A stretch of 64,000 bases of DNA, taken from NCBI RefSeq assembly GCF_009720485.1, contig NZ_CP045245.1, positions 3,844,001 to 3,908,000 of the forward strand. Reading direction: 5' to 3'. The notes below the pieces were generated by a model, which was not told where the DNA came from, made no database searches, and saw nothing but the letters and a program-made list of their open reading frames with translations. The stretch is from Cellulomonas sp. JZ18. GTDB taxonomy: Bacteria; Actinomycetota; Actinomycetes; Actinomycetales; Cellulomonadaceae. Positions 41,952-51,293 of this stretch are shown here, piece after piece (positions within the stretch are counted from its first letter, which is position 1; each line of letters begins with the position of its first letter). The translations under genes were made by a program, and so were the position numbers.

Positions 41952-44572
41952 GCGCCGCACGGACCGGCGGCCCGCACGACGCCGCGGTCGGGCAGGCCCT
42001 CGGGGCCCCCGTCGCGACCGTCGACCTGGCCGTCGAGGGCATGACCTGCGCGTCCTGCGTCGCACGCGTCGAGAAGAAGCTCAACCGCGTCCCCGGCGCC
42101 CGCGCCACCGTGAACCTCGCCCTCGAGACCGCGCACGTCGAGCTGTCCGACCCCGGCCCGGACGCACCGGCCCCGACGGTCGACGCGCTCGTCGCCGCGG
42201 TCCGCTCCGCGGGGTACGACGCACGGCGGACGGGCGGCACGGGCACGGTCCCGGGTGAGGCACCCGCGGCCGACGGCCACGACGACGCGGGGACGCACGC
42301 CGGCACCCACGCCGGGACGCACGCCGACGCGGGTCACGCCGCGCCCGCCGGCACGGCCCAGGCACCGGCCGTCGCCCAGGGCGCCCCGGCCGGTCCCGGT
42401 GCCGCGCCCGTGCACCACGGCAGGCACCCCGACCCGGGCGAGCACCGCCGCGGCCCGCACGACCACGGCGGCATCGACGGGTTCTCCGAGGACGACACGT
42501 CGGCGCCCGTCGACGCCCGCGGCACGGACCTGCGCCGGCGCCTGCGCGTCGCCGCGGTGCTGACCGTCCCCGTGCTCGTCCTGAGCATGGTGCCGGCCAC
42601 GCAGTTCACCGGCTGGCAGTGGGTGGTGGCGGCGCTCGCGCTGCCCGTGGTCACGTGGGCGGCCTGGCCGTTCCACAAGGCCGCCGCCCGCGCGGCCCGC
42701 CACCGCGCGTCGACGATGGACACGCTCGTGTCGATCGGCGTGGTCGCCGCCAGCGCCTGGTCGCTGTGGGCGCTGCTGCTCGGTGGCGCCGGCGAGCTCG
42801 GCATGCGCATGCAGCCGACGCTGCTCCCGGCCGCGTCGGCGGGCCACGGCCCGGCGATGCCCGAGCTGTACTTCGAGGTCGCGGCCGTCGTCACGACGTT
42901 CCTGCTGGCGGGCCGCTACGCCGAGCACCGCTCGCGCCGCCGTGCGGGTGACGCGCTGCGCTCGCTGCTCGACCTGGGCGCGAAGGACGTGGCCCTGCTC
43001 GTCACCGGGCCCGACGGGCGCCGGCGCGAGGAGCGCGTCCCCGTCGCGCGCCTGGCGGTCGGCGACCTGTTCGCGGTGCGCCCCGGCGAGAAGGTCGCGA
43101 CGGACGGCGTCGTGGTCGAGGGCACGAGCGCCGTCGACACCTCGCTCCTGACCGGCGAGCCCGTGCCGGTGGACGTCGGCCCGGGCGACGAGGTCACCGG
43201 CGCGACCGTCAACACGTCGGGTCACCTCGTGGTGCGCGCCGCGCGCGTCGGCGAGCAGACGCGGCTGGCGCAGATCGGCCGGCTCGTCGCCCGCGCCCAG
43301 ACCGGCAAGGCACCCGTGCAGCGGCTCGCGGACCGCGTGTCGGCGGTGTTCGTGCCCGTGGTGATCGTCATCGCGCTGGGCACCTTCGCGGTGTGGCTGG
43401 CGACCGGCGGTGGCCTGCAGGCGGCGTTCACCGCGGCCGTGGCCGTGCTCATCATCGCGTGCCCCTGCGCCCTCGGGCTGGCGACGCCGACCGCGCTGCT
43501 GGTCGGCACGGGCCGCGGCGCGCAGCTCGGCATCCTCATCAAGGGTCCGGAGATCCTCGAGGAGACCCGCGCCGTCGACACCGTCGTGCTCGACAAGACC
43601 GGCACGGTGACCGCCGGGCGCATGGGTCTCGTCGACGTCGTGCCCCTGACCGGCACCGAGCGGGACGAGGTCCTGCGGCTGGCCGGCGCGGTCGAGGCAC
43701 GCGCCGAGCACCCGATCGCGCGGGCCGTCGCCGAGGCGGCCGAGGCGCTCGCCCCGGTCCCCGCGGGGGTCGGCGCGGACGGCGTCGCGATCGGCTCCGA
43801 CGAGGTCCGTGAGTTCCACGCGGCCGCCGGTGGTGGCGTCGTGGGCGTCGTGCGGGCCGCGCACGCGGGCGTCGGGCTGGCCCGGCGCGTGCTCGTCGGC
43901 CGGCTCGGCTGGCTCGGCGAGCAGGGCGTGGACACGACGGCCGCCGCCGAGGCGGTCGCGGCTGCCGAGGCGGACGGTGCGACCGCCGTCGTCGCGGCCT
44001 GGGACGGTGCCGCGCGGGGCGTCCTCGTGCTGCGCGACCCCGTCCGGCCGACGTCCGCGGACGCCGTGCGGGAGCTGCGCGCCCTCGGCCTGCGGCCCGT
44101 GCTGCTCACCGGCGACAACCGGGGTGCGGCGCTCGCAGCCGCCCGCGAGGTCGGCATCGCCGAGGACGACGTGATCGCCCAGGTGCTGCCCGACCAGAAG
44201 GTCGCGGTCGTCGAGCGGCTGCAGGCCGGCGGCGCCCGGGTGGCGATGGTGGGCGACGGCGTGAACGACGCCGCGGCGCTCGCGACCGCCGACCTGGGCC
44301 TCGCGATGGGCACGGGCACGGACGTCGCGATCGAGGCGGCCGACCTGACCCTCGTCCGGGGCGACCTCGCGGCCGCCCCGCAGGCGGTCCGGCTCTCGCG
44401 GCGCACGCTGCGGGTGATTCGGCAGAACCTGTTCTGGGCGTTCGCGTACAACGTCGCGGCGATCCCGCTCGCGGCGCTCGGGCTGCTCAACCCGATGATC
44501 GCGGGCGCGGCGATGGCGTTCTCGTCGGTGCTCGTGGTGGCCAACAGCCTCCGCCTGCGCCGGTTCGCCTGA
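41948..44572 (+). CDS. copA: Cu(I)-exporting P1B-type ATPase with His-rich linker
   Basis: 874 aa. One N-terminal metal-binding domain with GMTCASC (Cys34, Cys37) is followed by a histidine-rich linker (about 109-175, with repeated THAG and [13 protein letters not shown]) before the first membrane helix. Later marks are the phosphatase TGEP, the ion-path CPC (505-507), the phosphorylation site DKTGT (Asp549), HP in [10 protein letters not shown], and GDGVND in the hinge. It exports Cu(I) from the cytosol using ATP. The His linker is longer than in most CopA and may bind extra copper. GTG start overlapping copZ. Confidence 0.96.
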   Translation: MSAARTGGPHDAAVGQALGAPVATVDLAVEGMTCASCVARVEKKLNRVPGARATVNLALETAHVELSDPGPDAPAPTVDALVAAVRSAGYDARRTGGTGTVPGEAPAADGHDDAGTHAGTHAGTHADAGHAAPAGTAQAPAVAQGAPAGPGAAPVHHGRHPDPGEHRRGPHDHGGIDGFSEDDTSAPVDARGTDLRRRLRVAAVLTVPVLVLSMVPATQFTGWQWVVAALALPVVTWAAWPFHKAAARAARHRASTMDTLVSIGVVAASAWSLWALLLGGAGELGMRMQPTLLPAASAGHGPAMPELYFEVAAVVTTFLLAGRYAEHRSRRRAGDALRSLLDLGAKDVALLVTGPDGRRREERVPVARLAVGDLFAVRPGEKVATDGVVVEGTSAVDTSLLTGEPVPVDVGPGDEVTGATVNTSGHLVVRAARVGEQTRLAQIGRLVARAQTGKAPVQRLADRVSAVFVPVVIVIALGTFAVWLATGGGLQAAFTAAVAVLIIACPCALGLATPTALLVGTGRGAQLGILIKGPEILEETRAVDTVVLDKTGTVTAGRMGLVDVVPLTGTERDEVLRLAGAVEARAEHPIARAVAEAAEALAPVPAGVGADGVAIGSDEVREFHAAAGGGVVGVVRAAHAGVGLARRVLVGRLGWLGEQGVDTTAAAEAVAAAEADGATAVVAAWDGAARGVLVLRDPVRPTSADAVRELRALGLRPVLLTGDNRGAALAAAREVGIAEDDVIAQVLPDQKVAVVERLQAGGARVAMVGDGVNDAAALATADLGLAMGTGTDVAIEAADLTLVRGDLAAAPQAVRLSRRTLRVIRQNLFWAFAYNVAAIPLAALGLLNPMIAGAAMAFSSVLVVANSLRLRRFA

Positions 44573-44600
44573 CGCGTCCCCCGCCGCCCCGTGCGGCCCC

Positions 44601-44633
44601 GGTCCCCGTCCGGCTCCGTGCCGGGCGGGGACC
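44601..44633 (+). terminator. hairpin after copA
   Basis: GGTCCCCGTCCGGC (44601-44614) pairs with GCCGGGCGGGGACC (44620-44633) with one mismatch, 28 bases after the copA stop. The rest of the 309-base gap to 44882 shows no convincing gene. Confidence 0.65.
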
Positions 44634-44835
44634 GCTGCCGTCCGGGGCCGTCCGGCCGCCGCCGACCGCTGCGGACCCCAGCCGTCCGCCCACCGGCGCC
44701 GCCGCCCTCCCCTGCCTCGCCCGCCGCCCCGTCCACCGGCTCCTCGCCGACGAACCCGTGGTTGCGCAGCACCCACTCCCCGGATCGCTGCGGAATCCCG
44801 GGGTCGACGGCGCGGACGACGGCAGGGACGCGAAT

Positions 44836-44845
44836 GTGATATCAC
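44836..44845. promoter_or_regulatory. AT-rich promoter region with 10-bp palindrome before the SPFH gene
   Basis: GTGATATCAC is a perfect palindrome in the only AT-rich patch of the copA-SPFH gap. It is followed by TTTGCTATCGC, where TATCGC may act as a -10. The leader then carries GAGGAGG before the ATG at 44882. Confidence 0.45.
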
Positions 44846-44881
44846 TTTGCTATCGCATCAGCACAGCACCGAGGAGGCCCC

Positions 44882-45843
44882 ATGCCCGACACGTCCGCCC
44901 CCCGCAGGAGTCCGTGGGCGGTGACCCCAGCGGCCGGCCCGTCGGCCACGCCGGGGCGCGCGTCGACGTCGCCGAGCGGCCGGCGTGGTCCCTCGGCACG
45001 GGCGGCGCGCTGCTCGCGATCCTCCTCGCCGTCGTCTGCGTCGTCACCGCCTTCGTCCTCTTCGGCGTCGCGGACGACACCGACACGGGGGCGCTCGGGG
45101 TGCTGGGCGTCGTCGTGCTCGTCGTCGGTGTGCTCCTGCCGACCGGCATCGCCGTCATCAGCCCCGGGCAGACGCGCGTCGTGCAGCTCTTCGGCCGCTA
45201 CGTCGGCACCGTGCGGCGCACGGGGCTCGTGCTGACGGTCCCGCTCACGACCCGGCAGAAGGTGTCGGTGCGCGTGCGCAACTTCGAGACCAACGAGCTC
45301 AAGGTCAACGACGCCGACGGCAACCCCGTCAACATCGCCGCGATCGTCGTCTGGCAGGTCGCCGACACCGCGAAGGCCACCTTCGCCGTCGAGGACTACG
45401 AGGACTTCGTGCACGTGCAGTCGGAGTCGGCGCTGCGGCACGTCGCGATGTCGCACCCCTACGACCACGCCGACGACGGCGAGAACTCCCTGCGCGGCGC
45501 CACGGACGTCGTGTCGGCCGAGATCGCCGCCGAGGTCGCCGCGCGCGTCGTCATCGCCGGTGTCGAGGTCATCGAGGCGCGCATCTCCAACCTGGCGTAC
45601 GCGCCGGAGATCGCGCAGGCGATGCTCCAGCGCCAGCAGGCGGGCGCGATCATCGCCGCCCGCGAGCGGATCGTCGAGGGCGCCGTCTCCATGGTCGAGG
45701 GCGCGCTCGGGCGGCTCGAGGCCGACGGCGTCGTCACGCTCGACGACGAGCGCCGCGCCGCGATGGTGTCGAACCTGCTCGTCGTCCTGTGCGGCGAGAG
45801 CCGCGCGACACCCGTCGTGAACACGGGGACGCTGTACGCGTGA
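44882..45843 (+). CDS. SPFH/band 7 domain membrane protein (apparent 1-nt frameshift near the start)
   Basis: The ATG has GAGGAGG 5-6 nt upstream, but its frame becomes Ser/Arg nonsense. One extra C in the CCCCCC run 44898-44903 gives [18 protein letters not shown] and continues into the conserved frame (320 aa). Two hydrophobic helices ([40 protein letters not shown]) are followed by the SPFH domain [29 protein letters not shown] to [53 protein letters not shown]. It is anchored with the domain in the cytosol and forms membrane microdomain oligomers in the family. Confidence 0.88.
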
Positions 45844-45873
45844 ACCGCGTCCACGCTCACGCGGGGCCCCGGG

Positions 45874-46104
45874 ATGAGCGACGAGCAGCCGGCACGGCCT
45901 GGCCGGGGGCGCGAGCGCCGTCAGGTGCTCCTGCGCCTCGACCCGGCCGTGCACGACGCGCTCGCCCGGTGGGCGGCGGACGAGCTGCGCAGCGTCAACG
46001 CGCAGGTCGACCTGATCGTCCGCCGGGCCCTCGCGGACGCCGGCCGGCTGCCCGGCGACGCGGCCCCGCCACCGCGCCGGGGCCGCCCCCCGGCTGCCCC
46101 CTGA
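45874..46104 (+). CDS. small ribbon-helix-helix-like protein
   Basis: 76 aa. The segment RRQVLLRLDPAVHDALARWAADELRSVNAQVDLIVRRALADAG has the strand-helix-helix pattern of Arc/MetJ-type proteins. The C-terminus is Pro/Arg-rich. It starts 30 bases after the SPFH stop; this pairing is common in actinobacteria. DNA binding is predicted, and no toxin gene adjoins, so a toxin-antitoxin role is not supported. Confidence 0.75.
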   Translation: MSDEQPARPGRGRERRQVLLRLDPAVHDALARWAADELRSVNAQVDLIVRRALADAGRLPGDAAPPPRRGRPPAAP

Positions 46105-46107
46105 CCC

Positions 46108-46181
46108 GCCGAGCGCGCCACTCGTCGGCCGAGCGCACCCGACGTCGCTGGTGCGCTCGCCCCGGGAGTGGTGCGCTCGGC
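46108..46181. terminator. nested inverted repeats between convergent genes
   Basis: GCCGAGCGCGCCACTC (46108-46123) pairs with GAGTGGTGCGCTCGGC (46166-46181). Inside, CGAGCGCACC (46130-46139) pairs with GGTGCGCTCG (46150-46159). Four copies of a GAGCGC-CC motif in alternating orientation form a double hairpin between the RHH gene and the ABC permease. Confidence 0.65.
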
Positions 46182-46191
46182 GGTGGTGGGG

Positions 46192-46995
46192 TCAGTGGAA
46201 GCGACGACCCTCGTCGCGGCGGACCGCCCACACCGCGAGCGCGGCGAACGCCACCGTCCACGCGAGCAGCACCGGGACCGCCAGGGCCGGCGCGTCGGCG
46301 CCCGTCGTCACCTGCACCACCAGGTCCCGCGCGGCCCGCGACGGCAGCGCCAGCGACAGCGAGTCGAGCCACGACGGGAACATCTGCGGCGGCAGGAACA
46401 GCCCACCGGCGAAGCCGAGCGGGAACAGCGTGCACTGCGTGACCGCGAGCGCGGCCTTGGTCGACATCGAGTACCCGATCGCCAGGCCCAGCAGCGTGAA
46501 CGGCACCGCGACCGCGACGACCATGACGACCGCACCCAGCGCCTGCGCCCAGCTCAGCGCCGCGCTCGTCAGGACGACGCCCAGCACGACCAGCGGCACG
46601 AGCGCGAGGTACGCCCACACCAGGCCGTTGAGCACCCGTCCGGCGAGCCGCGGCCCCGGCCGTGCGGGCAGCGTGCGCACGAAGCCGTCGAACGGCAGCG
46701 CGCGGTCCTCGGCGACGCCCGCGCCGTGCGTGAACAGGCAGGCCGACATGATCGCGAACACGGCGAGCTGGCCGACGGCGGCCGTCGCCGCGACCGGGTC
46801 GTCCGCGAGCGCGCGCTGCGGGATGACGAAGAACAGGAGCGCCAGGCCGGGGAAGAGCATGTTGCCCAGCACCGCGATGGGCACGCGCACCGTCTCGACG
46901 AACTGGTAGCGCGCGTGCAGCAGCGCGAGCGCGGAGGCCGGGCGCAGGGCGGCGCGCGGCGTCGCGCCCGGCAGCGGGGCGGTCGTGGCGGTCAT
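46192..46995 (-). CDS. ABC-2 type transporter permease
   Basis: 267 aa with six hydrophobic segments and the ABC-2 permease layout: an N-terminal cytosolic helix (LHARYQFVETVRVPIAVLGNMLFPGLALLFFVIP), the FDGFVRTLPARPG linker, and GGLFLPPQMFPSWLDSLSLALPSRAARDLVVQ before the last helix. It forms the membrane part of the exporter with the ATPase encoded upstream, whose stop overlaps its ATG. The cargo is unknown; drugs or lipids are common for the family. Confidence 0.9.
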   Translation of the reverse strand: MTATTAPLPGATPRAALRPASALALLHARYQFVETVRVPIAVLGNMLFPGLALLFFVIPQRALADDPVAATAAVGQLAVFAIMSACLFTHGAGVAEDRALPFDGFVRTLPARPGPRLAGRVLNGLVWAYLALVPLVVLGVVLTSAALSWAQALGAVVMVVAVAVPFTLLGLAIGYSMSTKAALAVTQCTLFPLGFAGGLFLPPQMFPSWLDSLSLALPSRAARDLVVQVTTGADAPALAVPVLLAWTVAFAALAVWAVRRDEGRRFH

Positions 46996-47960
46996 CGGGA
47001 CACCTCCGGGGTGCGGACGTCGGCGGTCGCGACGCGCGCGGGGTCGCGCGTCGTGAGGGCGAGGAAGGCCTCCTCGAGCGAGGCGCCGCGCACCTCGAGG
47101 GCGTGGAACGGCAGGCCGGAGGCGACGAGGCCGCGGACCGCGACGTCCGCGTCCGCGGCGAGCAGCGTCCAGCGGTGACCGGTCGCGACGGGCGTGCCGT
47201 CGACGACGTCCTGCACGCCGGGCAGGGCCGCGAGCGCGGCACGTGCACCGGCGTCGGGCAGCGTCAGCGACACGCGTCGGAGGGCGACGAGGTCGAGCAC
47301 CCGCTCGAGCCGGTCGTCCGCGAGCACGCGTCCGCCACCCACGACCACGACGCGCTCCGCGAGCGCCTCGATCTCCTCGAGGTAGTGGCTCGTGACGATG
47401 ACCGTCGCGCCGTCACGGTGGTAGTCGCGCAGCGCGTCCCACAGCACGTGCCGGGCCTCGACGTCGAGACCGGTGGTCGGCTCGTCGAGCAGCACGAGGC
47501 GCGGGCGGCCCACGAGCGACAGGGCGACCGCGAGGCGGCGGCGCTGCCCGCCGGACAGGCCGCCGGTCTGCCGGTCGGCGAGGTCCTCGAGGCCGAACCG
47601 CGCGAGCACCTCGGCACGCGGCATGGGCGCCGCGTAGTGCCCGGCGACGAAGTCGACGACCTCGCGGACCTTGAGGGTCTCCGGCAGGCCGGTCTCCTGC
47701 GGCGTCGTGCCGAGCCAGGTGCGCGCCGCGGGGTCGCGGGGGTCGCCGCCGAACAGGCGGACGGTCCCCGCGTCCGGGCGGCGCAGGCCCGACAGCAGCG
47801 ACAGGAGGGTCGTCTTGCCGGCGCCGTTGGGGCCGAGCAGGCCGACGATCTCGCCGGCCTCGACCCGCAGGCTCACGTCGTCCAGCGCGGTGACGTCGCC
47901 GAAGCGGCGCGTCACGTGGTCGACGACGACCGGCGGTGCGCCGGCGGTGGTGGTGGTCAT
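46992..47960 (-). CDS. ABC transporter ATP-binding protein
   Basis: 322 aa. Walker A GPNGAGKT (43-50), Q-loop GTTPQETGLPETLKV, signature LSGGQRRRLAVALSL, Walker B LVLLDEPTTGLD, and the switch His in VIVTSHYLEE. A ~100-aa C-terminal domain typical of DrrA/CcmA-like exporters follows. It overlaps the winged-helix gene upstream (ATGA) and the permease downstream (ATGA), so all three are translated together. Confidence 0.95.
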   Translation of the reverse strand: MTTTTAGAPPVVVDHVTRRFGDVTALDDVSLRVEAGEIVGLLGPNGAGKTTLLSLLSGLRRPDAGTVRLFGGDPRDPAARTWLGTTPQETGLPETLKVREVVDFVAGHYAAPMPRAEVLARFGLEDLADRQTGGLSGGQRRRLAVALSLVGRPRLVLLDEPTTGLDVEARHVLWDALRDYHRDGATVIVTSHYLEEIEALAERVVVVGGGRVLADDRLERVLDLVALRRVSLTLPDAGARAALAALPGVQDVVDGTPVATGHRWTLLAADADVAVRGLVASGLPFHALEVRGASLEEAFLALTTRDPARVATADVRTPEVSR

Positions 47961-48262
47961 GGCTGTGCTCCCTTGAGCAGCTCGGTCAGGGTCCTGGTGT
48001 ACCGGTCGAAGGCCGCCCGGCCCTCGCCGGTGAGCTCGACGTACGTGGCCGGCGTGCGGCCCTGGTGCGTCTTGGTCTGCTGCACGTAGCCGGCGTCCTC
48101 GAGCCGGCGCAGGTGCGTCGAGAGGTTGCCCGCGGTCATGTCGAGCAGGCCCTGCAGCCGCGGGAAGGCGATGCGGTCGCCGCGGTCCAGCGCGGCGAGG
48201 GTGGCGACGACGCGCAGGCGGGACGCCGAGTGGATGACGGGGTCGAGGTCCGCGTCGGTCAC
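47957..48262 (-). CDS. winged-helix regulator of the ABC operon
   Basis: 101 aa from a GTG overlapping the upstream stop (GTGA). It has the HTH_34/PadR-like small winged-helix pattern SASRLRVVATLAALDRGDRIAFPRLQGLLDMTAGNLSTHLRRLEDAGYVQQTKTHQGRTPATYVELTGEGRAAFDRY. Such one-domain regulators control adjacent exporters and membrane proteins. The dyad at 48914-48929 before the first gene of the operon is a candidate site. Confidence 0.88.
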   Translation of the reverse strand: MTDADLDPVIHSASRLRVVATLAALDRGDRIAFPRLQGLLDMTAGNLSTHLRRLEDAGYVQQTKTHQGRTPATYVELTGEGRAAFDRYTRTLTELLKGAQP

Positions 48263-48888
48263 GTGCGCCGCCGGGCCAGGTGGGTCACGGCCGCGCCGAC
48301 GAGCATGCCCCCGCCGCCGCCGAGCGACATGACCAGGTAGCCCGTCGGGGTGCCGACGAGGCTCGCGACGCCCGCGGTGGCGATGACCCACACGCCCAGC
48401 GCGTACAGCGACCGCACCTGCCACATCGCGCCGCAGGCCATGTAGAGCAGCCCGACGACGACGCACGCGAGGCTGTTCGCGACGATCGCGATCACCTCGG
48501 GGCTCGCCCCCGCGCGCACGACGCCCGCGACGACGAGCGCCTGGGCCATGAAGCCGGCGAACCACGTGAGCCCGAACCGCGTCCCCACGTCCCGGCTCGT
48601 TCCCTGCATCCCGCTCGAGCGCCGCGCGATGTGCGTGAGCGTGACGACGAGCCCGAGGACCATGAGGGCCCCGAAGACGGCGCCCGCGGGACCGGTGGAC
48701 GTGCCGGTGGGCGACCGCTCGGCCGACCACCACTGCAGGGCGTAGCCGACGAGCCACAGGACGCCCCAGGTGCCGAAGATGACGCGGTCGTCGACCTCGC
48801 TGTCCAGCACCCGCCGGCGCTGCTCGGACACGATGGCGAGCCCCTCGGCGGGGTCGAGGGGTGCGTCGTCCTCGTCGTCGCGGCCCAT
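48259..48888 (-). CDS. five-helix membrane protein, first gene of the ABC operon
   Basis: 209 aa from ATG 48886-48888 with a GAGGAG site 8-9 nt upstream. An acidic N-terminus (GRDDEDDAPLDPAEGLAIVSEQRRRVLDSEVDDRVIFG) leads into about five or six helices ending in LGGGGGMLVGAAVTHLARRR. The stop overlaps the regulator GTG. Such proteins commonly accompany HTH_34 regulators and ABC-2 exporters. The function is unknown. Confidence 0.8.
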   Translation of the reverse strand: MGRDDEDDAPLDPAEGLAIVSEQRRRVLDSEVDDRVIFGTWGVLWLVGYALQWWSAERSPTGTSTGPAGAVFGALMVLGLVVTLTHIARRSSGMQGTSRDVGTRFGLTWFAGFMAQALVVAGVVRAGASPEVIAIVANSLACVVVGLLYMACGAMWQVRSLYALGVWVIATAGVASLVGTPTGYLVMSLGGGGGMLVGAAVTHLARRRT

Positions 48889-48913
48889 CGAGTCACTCCT
48901 CGTCGTCGCCAAG

Positions 48914-48929
48914 CACTTTGCGTTGCAAA
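48914..48929. promoter_or_regulatory. dyad upstream of the ABC operon
   Basis: CACTTTGC-GTT-GCAAA reads on both strands as TTTGC-N3-GCAAA. CACTTTGC also recurs at 48931-48938. It lies 26-41 bases before the first start codon of the operon, in AT-richer sequence, so it is a likely site for the operon's winged-helix protein. Confidence 0.5.
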
Positions 48930-49176
48930 CCACTTTGCCTGCCCCGGACACGCTCGGTCAACCTCCCCGGACCCGTTCACCCGCCCGAACCACGCCGAAC
49001 CCGTGATCGTGCAGCGTCCGGGCCACGGATCGGTGCCCGATCACGGGGTCGCCTTCCCGCTCGAGCAGCGGCGACGGTGGGCGGGAGCCCCGGGCGGGCC
49101 GCCCGGTCGGCGGGGACACGCGCACGGCCCGCCCGGACGGGCGGTCGCGGGTCACGGGGCGCCGTAGCCTGCGGGC

Positions 49177-50121
49177 GTGGACGAGCGCGCGCAGGTGGAG
49201 CCCGGCGGGCAGGTGGGACCGGGCGGGCAGGTGGAGCCGGGCGGGCAGGTGGAGCCGGGCGGGCAGGACGAGGCGGCACCCGTCGCGACGCCGCAGCCGC
49301 GGCACCCCGCCCGACCCCGCCGGCCCGCCGGACGTCCCGCAGGCGCACCCGCGCCCGGCGAGCGCGCCGTCCGGCGCCGGCTCGGGACGGAGATCTGGAT
49401 CGTCCTCGGCCTCTCGCTCGGCCGGTCGGCCGTCTACGCCGTGGTCGACATCGTGGCGCGGATGACCGAGGGCACCCCGCTGGCCGAGCAGACGACGACG
49501 CTCAACCCCAGCCGCTCGCCGCGCCCGTACCTCGACCTCACCTACCAGCTGCTGTCCATCGGGTTCGCGCTGCTGCCCGTCGCGCTCGCGCTGTACCTGC
49601 TCTCGGCGCACGGCCGCTCCGCCGTGCGCCGGATCGGCCTCGACGGCAGCCGGCCCGGCCGGGACCTCGGGGTGGGCCTGGGCCTCGCCGCCGTGATCGG
49701 GATCCCGGGGCTCGGCCTGTACGTCGCGGGACGCGCGCTCGGGATCACGGTCGAGGTGCAGGCGGCGGCGCTCAACGCGGCCTGGTGGACCGTGCCCGTG
49801 CTCGTGCTGGCCGCGCTGCAGAACGCGCTGCTGGAGGAGGTCGTCGCGGTCGGCTACCTCATGGAGCGGCTGCGCGACCTGCGGTGGGGCGCGCCGGCGG
49901 TCGTCGTGGCGAGCGCGCTGCTGCGCGGCTCGTACCACCTGTACCAGGGGTGGGGGCCGTTCGTCGGGAACGTCGTGATGGGCCTCGTCTTCGCCGAGTA
50001 CTACCGCCGACGACGGCGCGTCATGCCGCTCGTGGTGGCGCACACCGCGCTCGACGTCGTCGCGTTCGTCGGCTACGCCCTGCTGCCGGACGCGTGGCTG
50101 GAGTCGCTCGGCGTCCGCTGA
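49177..50121 (+). CDS. CPBP family intramembrane protease
   Basis: 314 aa. The N-terminus has four QVEPGG-type hexapeptide repeats and a Pro/Arg-rich stretch. Then about seven membrane helices follow. The CPBP (Abi) motifs are visible: EEVVAVGYLMERL with the catalytic Glu pair at 220-221, RGSYHLYQGWGPFVGNVVMGLVFAEYY with its His, and VVAHTALDVVAF with the last conserved His. It cleaves within membranes like type II CAAX proteases. TAGCCT ends six bases before the GTG, so the mRNA may be leaderless. Confidence 0.92.
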   Translation: MDERAQVEPGGQVGPGGQVEPGGQVEPGGQDEAAPVATPQPRHPARPRRPAGRPAGAPAPGERAVRRRLGTEIWIVLGLSLGRSAVYAVVDIVARMTEGTPLAEQTTTLNPSRSPRPYLDLTYQLLSIGFALLPVALALYLLSAHGRSAVRRIGLDGSRPGRDLGVGLGLAAVIGIPGLGLYVAGRALGITVEVQAAALNAAWWTVPVLVLAALQNALLEEVVAVGYLMERLRDLRWGAPAVVVASALLRGSYHLYQGWGPFVGNVVMGLVFAEYYRRRRRVMPLVVAHTALDVVAFVGYALLPDAWLESLGVR

Positions 50122-50124
50122 GCC

Positions 50125-50706
50125 TCAGCGGGCCGACGCACGGCCGAGGTCCCGGACGGCCGCCCGGACCGCGAACCCGCCGACCACCGCGAGCGCCCCC
50201 GCGACGAACGCGAACAGCCCGAGCAGCACCGCGAACACGCCGATCGTGTCCTGCGGGCGCGCGACGAGCAGCAGCGCGAACAGCGTGCTCACCAGCCCGG
50301 ACGCGAGCATCCAGAACCAGCCGGGGTCGCGCGTGCGCGAGAGGGTCGCGGCGCCGATGATCCAGATGACCCCGAGCAGCAGCAGCCACGCGGCGAGCAG
50401 GAAGAACAGCACCCGCACCGTGGGCCCGGGCCAGACGATGACGACGGCCCCGAGTGCGACGCCCGCCAGCCCTTGCGCGAGCCACCACGCCCAGCCCGGC
50501 ACGCCCCGGTTGGCCAGCCCCTGGACGACCGCCACCACGCCGTCGACGACGGCGAACACGCCGAACAGCCACACGATCGCCGCGAGCGTCGGCTCGGGCT
50601 GCGCCATGAGCAGCAGACCGAGGACGAGCAGCACCACCCCGCGCAGGACGGGCAGCCACCACAGGCTGCGCAGCGTGCGCGTCACCGCACCGACGTCGTC
50701 GACCAT
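50125..50706 (-). CDS. HdeD family (DUF308) membrane protein
   Basis: 193 aa with six helices in three hairpins. Repeated patterns such as WWLPVLRGVVLLVLGLLLMAQPEPTLAAIVWLFGVFAVVDGVVAV and LGVIWIIGAATL are typical of HdeD/YhiM-like DUF308 proteins, linked to acid resistance in enterobacteria. The stop lies three bases from the stop of the convergent CPBP gene. Confidence 0.88.
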   Translation of the reverse strand: MVDDVGAVTRTLRSLWWLPVLRGVVLLVLGLLLMAQPEPTLAAIVWLFGVFAVVDGVVAVVQGLANRGVPGWAWWLAQGLAGVALGAVVIVWPGPTVRVLFFLLAAWLLLLGVIWIIGAATLSRTRDPGWFWMLASGLVSTLFALLLVARPQDTIGVFAVLLGLFAFVAGALAVVGGFAVRAAVRDLGRASAR

Positions 50707-50910
50707 GGCGGCCTCCCGCGAGGGCCGGGCGGACCGGCGTCCGCCGCGACGGCTCCCCTGCCCGGCACGCTAGCGCCGCCCCGCGCGTCGCACCCGGCGA
50801 GAGCCCCGCGCTCCGCGAGAGCGACGCGTCGGCGGGAGCCCCGCGTCCGGCGCGAGCCACCCGGCAGGCACGAGCTCCGCCACCCGCGTGCCGGACGCCG
50901 CGACCGGCGG

Positions 50911-51144
50911 TCAGGCGCGGCCGAACCGCCCGCCGTACTTGCGGTGCACGGCCTGCTTGCTCACGCCGAGCATCGCCGCGATGGCGACCCACGGCACGCC
51001 GGCCGTCCGCGCCCGGCGCACGGCGACCGCCTCCCGGCGCTCGACCTCCCGGCGCAGGCGCGAGAGCGCCAGCAGCGCACCCAGCGGGTCGTCGTCCTCG
51101 GCGCCACGCACGAGAGCCGCCATGTCGGTCTCCTCCTCGGTCAC
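50911..51144 (-). CDS. small helix-turn-helix protein
   Basis: 77 aa from a GTG at 51144; a start at the ATG eight codons later (51123) is also possible. It consists of a helical N-terminus (DDDPLGALLALSRLRREVERREAVAVRRARTAG) and a sigma-4/resolvase-like HTH, VPWVAIAAMLGVSKQAVHRKYGGRFG. It diverges from the flippase-like gene. Two identical-type palindromes lie between them, so autoregulation and control of the neighbour are likely. Confidence 0.82.
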   Translation of the reverse strand: MTEEETDMAALVRGAEDDDPLGALLALSRLRREVERREAVAVRRARTAGVPWVAIAAMLGVSKQAVHRKYGGRFGRA

Positions 51145-51164
51145 GTCCCGCTCCTCGGTCGATC

Positions 51165-51212
51165 GTCAACACATGTTGACGTGCAGGACGACGGAAGTCA
51201 ACATCTGTTGAC
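51165..51212. promoter_or_regulatory. two GTCAACA-N2-TGTTGAC operators
   Basis: GTCAACACATGTTGAC (51165-51180) and GTCAACATCTGTTGAC (51197-51212) are perfect 7-bp dyads with 2-bp spacers, 32 bp centre to centre (three helical turns on the same DNA face). The second extends to 9-bp arms with flanking A/T. They sit 21-68 bases before the small HTH gene. Confidence 0.8.
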
Positions 51213-51293
51213 TCCGTGGGTGGAGGCGCCCCGGTCGCAGATGCACCGCGAGGCGGACGATGCCCGCGGCGGCCCCTCTCTAGACTCGCCAGC

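Noticed and set aside
43222..44772. 516-codon minus-strand frame opposite copA starting [10 protein letters not shown]
   Set aside because: Beyond a few residues it is the shadow of copA; no ribosome site and no recognisable domain.
44836..44845. GTGATATCAC as a CRP/GlxR site
   Set aside because: The half-sites are separated by 2 instead of 6 bases, so the geometry does not fit. It is kept only as an unassigned palindrome.
45874..46104. Ribbon-helix-helix protein as the antitoxin of a toxin-antitoxin pair
   Set aside because: The neighbours are an SPFH protein and an ABC permease; no toxin-like gene overlaps or adjoins it.
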